Assembly (NCBI GenBank): GCA_022644775.1
Contig: JALCHN010000008.1
Coordinates: forward strand, 1-55,134
DNA length: 55,134 nt
Reading direction: 5' to 3'
DNA from: Eggerthellaceae bacterium
GTDB taxonomy: Bacteria > Actinomycetota > Coriobacteriia > Coriobacteriales > Eggerthellaceae
The notes below the pieces were generated by a model that saw nothing but the letters and a program-made list of their open reading frames with translations, was not told the origin of the DNA and made no database searches. Below, piece after piece: positions 8,140 to 15,915 of this stretch (its first letter is position 1; each line of letters begins with the position of its first letter). The position numbers and the translations under genes are program-made.

Positions 8140-8832
8140 ATGGCTATGGCACATTACCGGGAATCCCACCCGCTCGCGTTCGTCGTCACGCACTACATCA
8201 ACTTGGTCGCGATGATCCTGCTCATTTGCACGGGCTTCATCATCCACTATCCGTTCGCTCCGTTCTTGAGCATGGGCGTCTGCCGCGGCGTGCATATCTT
8301 CTGCGGCTTCGTCCTGGTCATCAACGTGATCGTCCGCGTCATCCTCGCCTTCGTCATCGATGCGGCGCCGACCAACGGCACCCGTCAGCTGCAGAAGGAA
8401 TACAAGACCTGGCTGCCCCAGAAGGACAACAAGCACCAGGCCGGCGCGTGGATCAAGTTCTACCTGTTCACCAAGAAGGACGAGCCCCTGTCGGGCAAAT
8501 TCAACCCGATGCAGAAGATCGCCTACCTGCTCATCCCGATCCTGATCCTGCTCATGGGCTACACGGGCCTGGCTCTCTGGAGCCCCACGGCTCAGATGCC
8601 CTTCTTCGCGGCCGGCGTGGCTGCGGTGGGCGGCGCGATGAGCATGCGCATCATCCACTACTTCGGCATGTTCGTGTTCATCATCTTCATGATCATCCAC
8701 ATCTACATGGCCGTGGCGGAAGGCGGTAAGCCGCTCGTCAAGCTGATGTTCTGCCGCAAGGAGCATGGCGGTATCACCTACGATATCAACACCCATGCGC
8801 TTGCCGGTGAAGATCATTCCATCAAGGACTAG
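8140..8832 (+). CDS. hyaC: Hydrogenase b-type cytochrome subunit
   Basis: A 230-residue integral membrane cytochrome b that passes electrons from the hydrogenase to menaquinone. Four hydrophobic helices are visible (about residues 12-35, 45-70, 122-145 and 165-200), with membrane histidines in SHPLAFVVTHYIN, CRGVHIFCGF and IIHYFGMFVFIIFMIIHIYM that fit haem b ligation. Family members are of similar length. It starts one base after the hyaB stop. A hairpin followed by T residues lies just after the gene, which may set a lower level for the two genes that follow. Confidence 0.92.
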   Translation: MAMAHYRESHPLAFVVTHYINLVAMILLICTGFIIHYPFAPFLSMGVCRGVHIFCGFVLVINVIVRVILAFVIDAAPTNGTRQLQKEYKTWLPQKDNKHQAGAWIKFYLFTKKDEPLSGKFNPMQKIAYLLIPILILLMGYTGLALWSPTAQMPFFAAGVAAVGGAMSMRIIHYFGMFVFIIFMIIHIYMAVAEGGKPLVKLMFCRKEHGGITYDINTHALAGEDHSIKD

Positions 8833-8856
8833 ACTGTTTCTACAATCGGTCCAGGC

Positions 8857-8890
8857 GAAGGAGCTCGCTTTCGGCGGGCTCCTTCTTTTT
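8857..8890 (+). terminator. Intrinsic terminator (possibly partial) after hyaC
   Basis: GAAGGAGC (8857-8864) pairs with GCTCCTTC (8878-8885) across a 13-base loop, followed by TTTTT. It lies between hyaC and the membrane-protein gene and could reduce read-through into the accessory genes. Confidence 0.65.
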
Positions 8891-8909
8891 CTCTGAAAGG
8901 GTAGTGCAC

Positions 8910-9347
8910 ATGAGCCAACTTGGAGACCTCACCGACGAAGCGGCGGCGCGCGAGACGGCCCTGCTCGAAGGGGTGCCGTACCTGAACGTGGGCGCCCTGT
9001 TCCTGCCGCCCATCTGGGGCCCGGCGCATGGCCAGTGGTGGACGATCCTCTGGTACCCCCTCTGGCTGCTCGCCGACAACCTCTTCTACCTGGCCTACTC
9101 ACAGCCGAGCGTGCTTTCGGTCGCCCTCGCCGCGATCGTGGGCGTCCTACTTGCGGGCTTCACCGTGGTCTACGCGCGCCTCTCGCAGCCCTTCGGTCTG
9201 CATCGGGCGCTCGAAAAGAAGCACGTGACCAAGGAACGCTACCTGGAAGTCGAGCGCCGCTGGGCGGTGGCGTCGGTTGCGGTGGGCGTCCTGCTCATTG
9301 CGGTTGCCACCTATTACAATCTCGTCATCAGGCCTACGGTCGGCTAA
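8910..9347 (+). CDS. Small membrane protein in the hydrogenase operon, function unknown
   Basis: A 145-residue protein not assigned to a family. The N-terminal 25 residues are acidic and soluble (start MSQLGDLTDEAAARE). Three hydrophobic segments follow: around 44-66 (rich in Trp and Leu), 68-90 and 117-137, with a basic loop (ALEKKHVTKERYLEVERR) between the last two. It sits between hyaC and hyaD, with only 10 bases to hyaD, so a role tied to the hydrogenase (assembly, anchoring or maturation) is inferred from position only. GAAAGG serves as its ribosome-binding site. An in-frame GTG two codons upstream at 8904 is a less likely start. Confidence 0.75.
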   Translation: MSQLGDLTDEAAARETALLEGVPYLNVGALFLPPIWGPAHGQWWTILWYPLWLLADNLFYLAYSQPSVLSVALAAIVGVLLAGFTVVYARLSQPFGLHRALEKKHVTKERYLEVERRWAVASVAVGVLLIAVATYYNLVIRPTVG

Positions 9348-9357
9348 GGGGGACCAC

Positions 9358-9891
9358 ATGAAAATCGCCGTGTTTTGCGTAGGCAACAAGCTCGAGCTCG
9401 ATGACGGGCTGGGCTGTGCCGTCTACGACGAGCTGTCGCAAGGCTACGAGTTCGACGAGGACGTCGACCTCTTCGATGTGGGCTGCATGAGCCTCGACCT
9501 CATCGATTGCGTCCGCACCTACGATTTCATCGTGACGGTCGATGCGGTCGATGGCTCGGGCGAAGAGGTGGGCACCGTCTTCCGCTACGCGCCCGGAGAC
9601 ATGGCCGGCCGGTCCTTCGGAAGCCAATCTTTGCACGATCTGCGCTTGTCCGACCTGTTCGAGAACGCGGCCCTGCTGGGGTATTCTGCCGAGGGCATCT
9701 GCTTCGGCATGCAGGTGGAGAACATCTCGCCGGCCGACCTCACGATCGGCCTCACGCCCCGGGTCAACGAGCGCTTGCCCTACCTGGTCGACTGCGTGCT
9801 CGCCGAGCTCGTGCGCCAGGGGGCGCACATCGTGAGCAAGCGCACGGGAGAAGTCGTGGCGCCGGGCTACACCCACGAGCCGGTGGCCTAG
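9358..9891 (+). CDS. hyaD: Hydrogenase maturation endopeptidase
   Basis: A 177-residue protease of the HyaD/HybD family (peptidase M52), which clips the C-terminal extension of the hydrogenase large subunit once nickel is in place. The N-terminal GNKLELDDGLGCAVYDEL matches the conserved GN-x-L-x-x-DDG motif, DAVDGSG follows near residue 63, and a histidine in SQSLHDLRLSDLF is the expected third metal ligand. The ATG at 9358 follows AAGGGGGA; the frame is open further upstream but overlaps the preceding gene. Its substrate should be the HyaB made by the same operon, as each protease is usually specific for one large subunit. Confidence 0.9.
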   Translation: MKIAVFCVGNKLELDDGLGCAVYDELSQGYEFDEDVDLFDVGCMSLDLIDCVRTYDFIVTVDAVDGSGEEVGTVFRYAPGDMAGRSFGSQSLHDLRLSDLFENAALLGYSAEGICFGMQVENISPADLTIGLTPRVNERLPYLVDCVLAELVRQGAHIVSKRTGEVVAPGYTHEPVA

Positions 9892-9963
9892 CACTGACGG
9901 GTCGGCGCGAGCGGGGTAGGGCCCCGGCGCGAGAGCGGGCGGCCTGCCGGTGCGCGTCGAATC

Positions 9964-10623
9964 TCAGAGCTTGCCGAACGAGGGGCAGAGGTCGTTGATG
10001 ATGCAGTCGGCGCACAGCGGGTTGCGGGCGCGGCAGAAGTCGCGGCCGAAATGCACCCACTGGTGGTTGATATAGAGCCAGTCGCTTTCCGGGTAGACCT
10101 TCAGAAGGCAGGCTTCGGTCTTGGCGGGCGTGTCGGCCGAAGGGCCGGCGAACTTCAGGCGATGGGCGATGCGAAAGACGTGGGTGTCCACGGCGATGCC
10201 CTGGGCCTTCTTGAAGGCCTCGCACATGACGACGTTGGCGGTCTTGCGGCCCACGCCCGGCAGTTTCTGCATCTCGTCGACGTCTTGGGGCACCTCGCCG
10301 TCGAATTCTGCGATCAAGACCTGCGAGAGCTCGATGAGGTGGCGGGCCTTGGAATGGTAGAAGCCCAAGGAGTGGATAATCCGCTCGACGTCTTCAAGCG
10401 GGGCGCCGGCCATGTCCTGTGGGGTGCCGTAGCGCGCAAAGAGCTCGGGGGTGACGCGGTTGACCGAGGCGTCGGTAGTCTGGGCCGACAGCATGACCGC
10501 GCAGACCAGCTGGAAGGGCGTGAGGTAGTCGAGCGAGCATTCGCCTTCGCCGTAGCGTTCCAACATGCGGGCCTCGATTGCCTGGGCGCGCTGTTTCTTG
10601 TCTGCCATCTTCTCGCGGGGCAT
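9964..10623 (-). CDS. nth: Endonuclease III (DNA glycosylase/AP lyase)
   Basis: A 219-residue base-excision repair enzyme acting on oxidised pyrimidines. The helix-hairpin-helix LPGVGRKTANVV carries the catalytic Lys, and AVDTHVFRIAHR carries the catalytic Asp. The C-terminus CRARNPLCADCIINDLC gives the C-x6-C-x2-C-x5-C ligands of the [4Fe-4S] cluster, in contrast to the clusterless MutY relative at 2988-3902. Length and motif order are standard. An AGGAGG precedes the ATG. It is divergent from mfd, another repair gene. Confidence 0.95.
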   Translation of the reverse strand: MPREKMADKKQRAQAIEARMLERYGEGECSLDYLTPFQLVCAVMLSAQTTDASVNRVTPELFARYGTPQDMAGAPLEDVERIIHSLGFYHSKARHLIELSQVLIAEFDGEVPQDVDEMQKLPGVGRKTANVVMCEAFKKAQGIAVDTHVFRIAHRLKFAGPSADTPAKTEACLLKVYPESDWLYINHQWVHFGRDFCRARNPLCADCIINDLCPSFGKL

Positions 10624-10714
10624 GGCTCCTCCTTCGGCCGGCGGCTGCGGGCGGGCGCTTGGGGGACACCTGTGCAGCCTGGGTGGCCCGCGCCGGTGCG
10701 GCGGGCCCGCGTGC

Positions 10715-10720
10715 TACAAT
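10715..10720 (+). promoter_or_regulatory. Candidate -10 box for mfd
   Basis: TACAAT lies 72 bases before the mfd start codon. No clear -35 box is seen in the surrounding GC-rich sequence. Confidence 0.35.
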
Positions 10721-10791
10721 CCTACCGCAAAACAAACCAACCGCCGCCGCTCCAACGCGGCTTTTCGTGCGTGTACGGAAAGGGGAGCGCA

Positions 10792-13700
10792 ATGCTCATC
10801 GATGCCCTGGTCCACCCGCTGGACCGCTGCGAGGACGTGAAGGCCTTTTGGGGCAAGCTCGATGCGGGCCAGGATGCCACGATGGGCCTGGCGTCGTCGG
10901 CGCGCCCCTTCTTCACGGCCGCCCGCTTCGCACGCACCCCGCAGCCCACGTTCGTGGTGGTCTCTGGCGAAGAGGCCGCCAACGATTTCGCCCGCAACGT
11001 GGGCGCCTATATTGGCGACGATAAGGTCCTGCGCTTCTTCGAGCGCACCGACTATCCCTTCGCGGCCGCGCCGTGCGACGCTCATGCGGCGGCCAGCCGC
11101 ATGGAGGCCCTGCACGCCCTGGCGAGCGGGCGCGAATGCGTCGTGGTGGCGAGCGCCCGGTCGCTTCTGCGCATGCTGCCCCCGGCGGCGACCAAGGCCT
11201 ACCTGCCGCTCGATTTCGTTGCCGGACGCGAGGTGGCCGATTCGCCGCGGGCCGACCTCACCGATTTCGAAAGCATCGCCCGTGCCCTGCAGAACGCCGG
11301 CTACGAGAACACTGGCGAGCTCGAAGGACCGGGCACCTTCTGCGTGCGGGGCGGGGCGGTCGACGTGTACCCGGGAAACCTGTCCTACCCGGTGCGGGTC
11401 GACTGCTTCGGCGACGAGGTCGACGAAATCCGCCGCATCGTGCCCTCGACCGGCCAGACCATCGCCAATCTCGACGCGGTGACCGTCTATCCGGTGCGCG
11501 AGTTCGCCACGACCGCCAAGGGCCTCGCCCGCGCCAAGAAGGCCCTCTACAAGCCCGCCCAGAACAACGCCGTGATGCGCGAGATCTTGGACAAGCTGGA
11601 AGGCGGCGTCTTCGACACCCAGACCGACGCGGTCCTGCCCCTGCTCTTCGACCATACGGTGACGCTGGGCGCCTACCTGGGCCCCGACTGCCTCACGGTC
11701 ATGATCGAGCCGCGCTCGCTCATCGACGACGCCCTGCACGCCTATGACGACATCGCCGGGCGCGCGAGCGGGTCGAGCATCGCGCTCGACGGCCTCTACT
11801 GCCCGGCCGCCCAGCTCGACTTCGGCAAAAACCAGCGCTGCGTCTACCAGTCGATCATGCGGGTGGGCGCCGCCGTCGACGCCGAAATCCCCGTCAAGCG
11901 CACCGACGTGGCCGGCAGCGGCGACAAGCTCTTCGGCAAGCTCATCAGCCTCACGCAGGCCAACTACACGGTGGTCTTCAGCGCGGCCAACAACCGGGCC
12001 CGCGAAGACATGAAGCTCGCCTTCGTGGAGCACGGCCTGCCGATCGAAGAGGTCCTCGACGTGCGCGGCGACAACCCCGAAAAGCTGCGTCGCGGCATCG
12101 TCAACGTGGTCGACGTCGACATCCCGCTGGGGCTGATCGTTCCCAAGGCCAAGCTCGCCCTGGTGAGCATCGCCGACACCCAGGGGGCGGGCGCCCTGCG
12201 CCGTCACAAGCACGTCGACATCACCCAGGTCACCTTCCCCTTCAAGCCGGGCGACTACGTGGTGCACGCCTCGCACGGCATCGCCTTCTTCAAGGACCTC
12301 GTGCAGCAGGAGGTCAACGGGGTCGTGCGCGACTACCTGCTCTTGCAGTACGCCGACGACGACAAGCTCTTCGTGCCCGTGGAACAGCTCGACCGCGTGA
12401 CCCGCTACGTGGGACCCGAAGGTTCGAGTCCGCGCCTCACGCGCCTGAACACGAGCGACTGGTCGCGGGCGATGAACAAGGCGCGGAAGGCGAGCAAGAA
12501 GCTGGCCTTCGACCTGGTCGACGTCTACACGCGCCGCGCGGCGAGCAAGGGCTTCCGCTACTCGCCTGACACGCCCTGGATGCGCCAGATGGAAGAGGAC
12601 TTCCCCTACGAGGAAACGCCCGACCAGCTGGCCGCGATCGCCGACGTGAAGGCCGACATGCAGTCGAGCCGGCCCATGGACCGCCTGATCTGCGGCGACG
12701 TGGGCTTCGGAAAAACCGAAGTGGCCCTGCGCGCGGCCTTCAAGGCCACCCAGGACAAGAAGCAGGTCATGGTCCTGTGCCCCACGACCATTCTGGCCCA
12801 GCAGCACTACGCCAACTTCAAGGACCGCTTCGACCCCTACGGCGTCGAGGTCGAGGTCCTCAGCCGTTTCCGCACGCCTGCCCAGCAGAAGCGGGCGCTC
12901 GAAGGCTTCGCCGACGGCACCGTGCAGGTCCTTGTGGGCACCCATCGCCTGCTCTCGCGCGACGTGAATTCCCACGATCTGGGGCTCGTGATCATCGATG
13001 AGGAGCAACGTTTCGGCGTGCAGGCCAAGGAGCAGATGAAGAACCTGCGCGAGTCGATCGACGTGCTCACGCTTTCGGCCACGCCCATCCCGCGCACGAT
13101 GCAGATGTCGCTTTCGGGCGTGCGCGACATGAGCCTGATCCTCGCTCCGCCCGACGACCGCCTGCCGGTCGAGGTGCACGTGGGGGAGTGGGACCCCGAC
13201 GTGGTGAGCGACGCGATTCGCCACGAGCTCGCCCGCCACGGCCAGGTCTACTACGTGAGCAACCGCGTGCAAGACATCGACGACGCCGTGCAGCGCGTGC
13301 AGGAGGCCGCGCCCGAAGCCCGCATCGGCATCGCCCACGGCAAGATGTCCAAAGAAGAGCTCGAAGGCGCGATGGAGGAGTTCGCGGCGGGCACGGTCGA
13401 CGTGCTCGTGGCCACGACGATCATCGAAAGCGGCATCGACAACCCCCACAGCAACACGCTCATCATCGAGGACGCCCACCGGCTGGGGCTCGCGCAGATG
13501 TACCAGTTGAAGGGCCGCGTGGGCCGGTCGAACCGCCAGGCCTACGCCTACTTCATGTTCCCCGAAAACGTGCCCCTCACCGAAGAGGCTACAAGCCGCC
13601 TGGAAGCGATCAACGAGTACCAGGATCTGGGCAGCGGCATGCGCGTGGCCATGCGCGACCTGGAAATCCGCGGCGCCGGCAGCATGCTGGGCGCCGAGCA

Positions 13701-14250
13701 GAGCGGCAACTTGAGCCAGGTGGGCTTCGACCTGTTCGCGCAGATGCTGCAGGAAGCGGTGACGGCCACGCGCGAGGGGACGGCCGAAGGCAACGACTTT
13801 CTGCCCGATGCTCTCTCCGACATCACGGTCAACGTGCCGGCGAGCACCTACCTGCCCGAAGAGTACATCCCCGACGCCGACGAGCGCGTGCTCGTCTACC
13901 GCAAGGCGGCCTTCGCCGAAGAGGTGGAAGACGTCGACGCCCTTGCAAGCGAAGTGGAAGCGGCCCACCCGGGCATGCCGGCCGCCGCGGCCAACTTCTT
14001 CGAACGCGCCCGCGTGCGCGCCTTGGCCCACAAGATGCACGTGCACACGGTGAGCGTGGTCGCCGGCAAGCTCAACATCGAGCCCGTCGCCGCGCCTACC
14101 GGCGACGTCGCCGCCCGCCTGCGCCGCGCCAAGGCCCGCTACGTGAAGCAGACCCGCAAGCTGCAGGTGCCCCTGAAGTTCTTCGATTTGGGCGAAGACG
14201 ATTCCCTGCTCGTAGCGGTCTACGCCCTGCTGCACGACCTGAAGGGCTAG
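10792..14250 (+). CDS. mfd: Transcription-repair coupling factor
   Basis: A 1152-residue superfamily 2 DNA translocase that removes RNA polymerase stalled at lesions and recruits UvrA. Order of domains: an N-terminal UvrB-like region (to about 380), the CarD-like RNA-polymerase-interacting domain starting at FKPGDYVVHASHGIAFF near 485, a helicase core with Walker A GDVGFGKTEVALRAAF near 635, the DEEQ box (IIDEEQRFGVQAK) and SATPIPRTMQMSLSG, a second RecA-like lobe with TTIIESGIDNPHSN and QLKGRVGRS, and the C-terminal UvrA-masking domain. The frame is open far upstream, but AGGGGAGCG before the ATG at 10792 and family alignment fix the start. Full length, no disruption. Confidence 0.96.
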   Translation: MLIDALVHPLDRCEDVKAFWGKLDAGQDATMGLASSARPFFTAARFARTPQPTFVVVSGEEAANDFARNVGAYIGDDKVLRFFERTDYPFAAAPCDAHAAASRMEALHALASGRECVVVASARSLLRMLPPAATKAYLPLDFVAGREVADSPRADLTDFESIARALQNAGYENTGELEGPGTFCVRGGAVDVYPGNLSYPVRVDCFGDEVDEIRRIVPSTGQTIANLDAVTVYPVREFATTAKGLARAKKALYKPAQNNAVMREILDKLEGGVFDTQTDAVLPLLFDHTVTLGAYLGPDCLTVMIEPRSLIDDALHAYDDIAGRASGSSIALDGLYCPAAQLDFGKNQRCVYQSIMRVGAAVDAEIPVKRTDVAGSGDKLFGKLISLTQANYTVVFSAANNRAREDMKLAFVEHGLPIEEVLDVRGDNPEKLRRGIVNVVDVDIPLGLIVPKAKLALVSIADTQGAGALRRHKHVDITQVTFPFKPGDYVVHASHGIAFFKDLVQQEVNGVVRDYLLLQYADDDKLFVPVEQLDRVTRYVGPEGSSPRLTRLNTSDWSRAMNKARKASKKLAFDLVDVYTRRAASKGFRYSPDTPWMRQMEEDFPYEETPDQLAAIADVKADMQSSRPMDRLICGDVGFGKTEVALRAAFKATQDKKQVMVLCPTTILAQQHYANFKDRFDPYGVEVEVLSRFRTPAQQKRALEGFADGTVQVLVGTHRLLSRDVNSHDLGLVIIDEEQRFGVQAKEQMKNLRESIDVLTLSATPIPRTMQMSLSGVRDMSLILAPPDDRLPVEVHVGEWDPDVVSDAIRHELARHGQVYYVSNRVQDIDDAVQRVQEAAPEARIGIAHGKMSKEELEGAMEEFAAGTVDVLVATTIIESGIDNPHSNTLIIEDAHRLGLAQMYQLKGRVGRSNRQAYAYFMFPENVPLTEEATSRLEAINEYQDLGSGMRVAMRDLEIRGAGSMLGAEQSGNLSQVGFDLFAQMLQEAVTATREGTAEGNDFLPDALSDITVNVPASTYLPEEYIPDADERVLVYRKAAFAEEVEDVDALASEVEAAHPGMPAAAANFFERARVRALAHKMHVHTVSVVAGKLNIEPVAAPTGDVAARLRRAKARYVKQTRKLQVPLKFFDLGEDDSLLVAVYALLHDLKG

Positions 14251-14283
14251 CCGCCGCGCGGACGCCCGCCCGCGCTCGGTATG

Positions 14284-14320
14284 AAAAACGCCGCGGCCCA
14301 TGCGGGCGGCGGCGCTTTTT
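14284..14320. terminator. Bidirectional intrinsic terminator between mfd and the thioesterase gene
   Basis: The stretch runs AAAAACGCCG ... CGGCGCTTTTT, with a GC-rich stem and A/T tracts on both sides. It can end the mfd transcript on the plus strand and the convergent gltX-operon transcript on the minus strand. Confidence 0.75.
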
Positions 14321-14343
14321 CATGCGCTGTAGGGTCCGGGCGG

Positions 14344-14754
14344 CTAGGCCAGGGGGCGGTGCATGTAGGTGAAGCTCCCCTGGGCCACGAGCGTGCCTGC
14401 GCCGTCGGTGATGTCGACCCGATAGAAGCCGATCGTGCGTCCCGTGCGCTGAGCGCGCGCCACGGCGCGCAGGTGGCTGTCCTTGGCGCCGTGCAGGTAC
14501 TGCATCGAGGCGTCGACGGTCATGTTGACCTCGCCTTCCTTCCAGTCGGCGATCGAGGTCGCCAGGTCGGCCATCGTGAACAGGACCCCGCCCATCACGC
14601 CGCCCTTGGCGTTGGAGTGGCGCGCGCTCCAATCGAGCGTGACGGTGGCTTCGCCGGGTGCGGCGTCTTCGATCGCGATGCCCGTGGTTTCCATAGCGAA
14701 CGTGTCGTGTCCGAAGAAGTCGCGCACGCGTTCCAGATACTCGTTGCTTGTCAT
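14344..14754 (-). CDS. PaaI-family hotdog-fold thioesterase
   Basis: A 136-residue single hotdog domain. The catalytic region reads HSNAKGGVMGGVLFTMADLA, matching the H-N-x-x-G-x-x-H/M-GG pattern of PaaI/YbgC-like acyl-CoA thioesterases, although the second His of that motif is Met here. The later YRVDITDGAGTLVAQGS completes the fold. It would hydrolyse an acyl- or aryl-CoA; the substrate is not predictable. It is the last gene of the minus-strand run that starts with the DUF1461 gene, 15 bases after the ferredoxin-like gene. Confidence 0.82.
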   Translation of the reverse strand: MTSNEYLERVRDFFGHDTFAMETTGIAIEDAAPGEATVTLDWSARHSNAKGGVMGGVLFTMADLATSIADWKEGEVNMTVDASMQYLHGAKDSHLRAVARAQRTGRTIGFYRVDITDGAGTLVAQGSFTYMHRPLA

Positions 14755-14769
14755 AGCCGATCCTTCGTC

Positions 14770-15915
14770 TTAGGCGCGCTTGTGCTGGCGCCCCTCTTTG
14801 AGTTCGCCCACTTCGCCTTCGGCGGTGAGCGTGGGCAGGTAGGCTTCCGCCGTGGCCTCTTCCACCGAAGCGGCGCCGCGCGGACAGGCGTCGACGCAGA
14901 TGCCGCAGCCCACGCACAGGGTGGGGTCTAAGGCCACTTTGCCGTTGGCGCGGTCGATCTGGCGCGCCCCGGTGGGGCAGGCGTCGACACAGGCGTGCGA
15001 CCCGTCGCAGAGACTCATATCGGTCGTCGAAAGCGCTATGGGCACGCGCGGGGCGATTTCGGGCTTGCGGCCCACGGCTTCCAGCAGCCATTTCTGCCGC
15101 GGGAAGAGGCAGGTGCTCACGAAGCCTTCGGGCGACAGCTGGGGCAGCGGGTTCTCGCTTGCCAGGTTGAGTTTGGATATGGCCCGCATCCGCTCTTTCT
15201 TCTGGTAGTAGTCGGCGAGCACTTCGGAATTGCGCAGGCGGCGCTTGCCCGAAGCGATTTCGGTCACGTCGGAAAACAGCCCCTCGAAGGCGGCGCGGCG
15301 GTCGGTGGTTTCGTTGTCGCGGGCGTACTTGTCGACGAGGGACTTCTTTTCGGGGATGCGGTAGGAGAACTTCACCTCGCCGCCCGTGCGCGCTTCGGCC
15401 ATTTCGATCGCGCGGGGAAAGAGCGCCGCCCCAATCGCGCCGGCGCGGGCGCAGTCCTCGCAGTACTTGAAGTCGCAGGCCACCGAAAGCCGGATGTTTT
15501 CGGCCAAGAGCAGGGTCCACAGCTCGGGCGGGACCATCGAGATGCAGGGCAGCACGATAACGTTGCTGTCGACGGCAAGGCCGGGGAAGACGTTCTCGCG
15601 GCAGGTGAGGTAGGCCCGCCGGCCCGACGTCGCGATGCGGCGGATGCGGGCGTGCAGGTCGGCCATCGTGAGGTGGGTCGAGGCGAAGGCGTCGCAGATG
15701 CCGAAGCACACGCCGCAGCCGTTGCAGGCGGCGTGGTCGATTTCGGGCGCGTGTGTGCCTTCGGGCAGGAGAATCGCCCCGTGCGGGCAGATGCGCGCGC
15801 AGCGGGCGCAGTCCGACCCGGCCGCGCGCGTGCAGTAGGCGGCCTCGACGACCACCCGCTGCTTGGGCGCGGCCTCCTGCGAAGCGCGTTCGTTCTGTGC
15901 GCGCTCGCTAGTCAC
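14770..15915 (-). CDS. Multi-cluster ferredoxin-like protein of unknown function
   Basis: A 381-residue soluble iron-sulfur protein. The N-terminal third has a CARCARICPHGAI motif and CNGCGVCFGICDAF, two [4Fe-4S] sites. The middle holds a cysteine-bearing domain with VIVLPCISMVPPELW and ACDFKYCEDCARAG, which resembles the MvhD-like electron-transfer fold, and then a region without clusters. The C-terminal part has SHACVDACPTGA and CVGCGICVDACPRGA, another ferredoxin pair. It overlaps the end of gltX by 8 bases. A role in shuttling electrons between ferredoxin-type partners fits, but no partner is in the operon. Not a recognised named family. Confidence 0.78.
   Translation of the reverse strand: MTSERAQNERASQEAAPKQRVVVEAAYCTRAAGSDCARCARICPHGAILLPEGTHAPEIDHAACNGCGVCFGICDAFASTHLTMADLHARIRRIATSGRRAYLTCRENVFPGLAVDSNVIVLPCISMVPPELWTLLLAENIRLSVACDFKYCEDCARAGAIGAALFPRAIEMAEARTGGEVKFSYRIPEKKSLVDKYARDNETTDRRAAFEGLFSDVTEIASGKRRLRNSEVLADYYQKKERMRAISKLNLASENPLPQLSPEGFVSTCLFPRQKWLLEAVGRKPEIAPRVPIALSTTDMSLCDGSHACVDACPTGARQIDRANGKVALDPTLCVGCGICVDACPRGAASVEEATAEAYLPTLTAEGEVGELKEGRQHKRA

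Noticed and set aside
5124-8141. 1005-residue minus-strand open frame opposite hyaA/hyaB
   Set aside because: It covers two clear hydrogenase genes antisense, with shadow composition and no ribosome-binding site.
10714-14301. 1195-residue minus-strand open frame opposite mfd
   Set aside because: It is antisense to an intact mfd and has the His/Val/Gly-rich composition of a high-GC shadow frame. No family motif.
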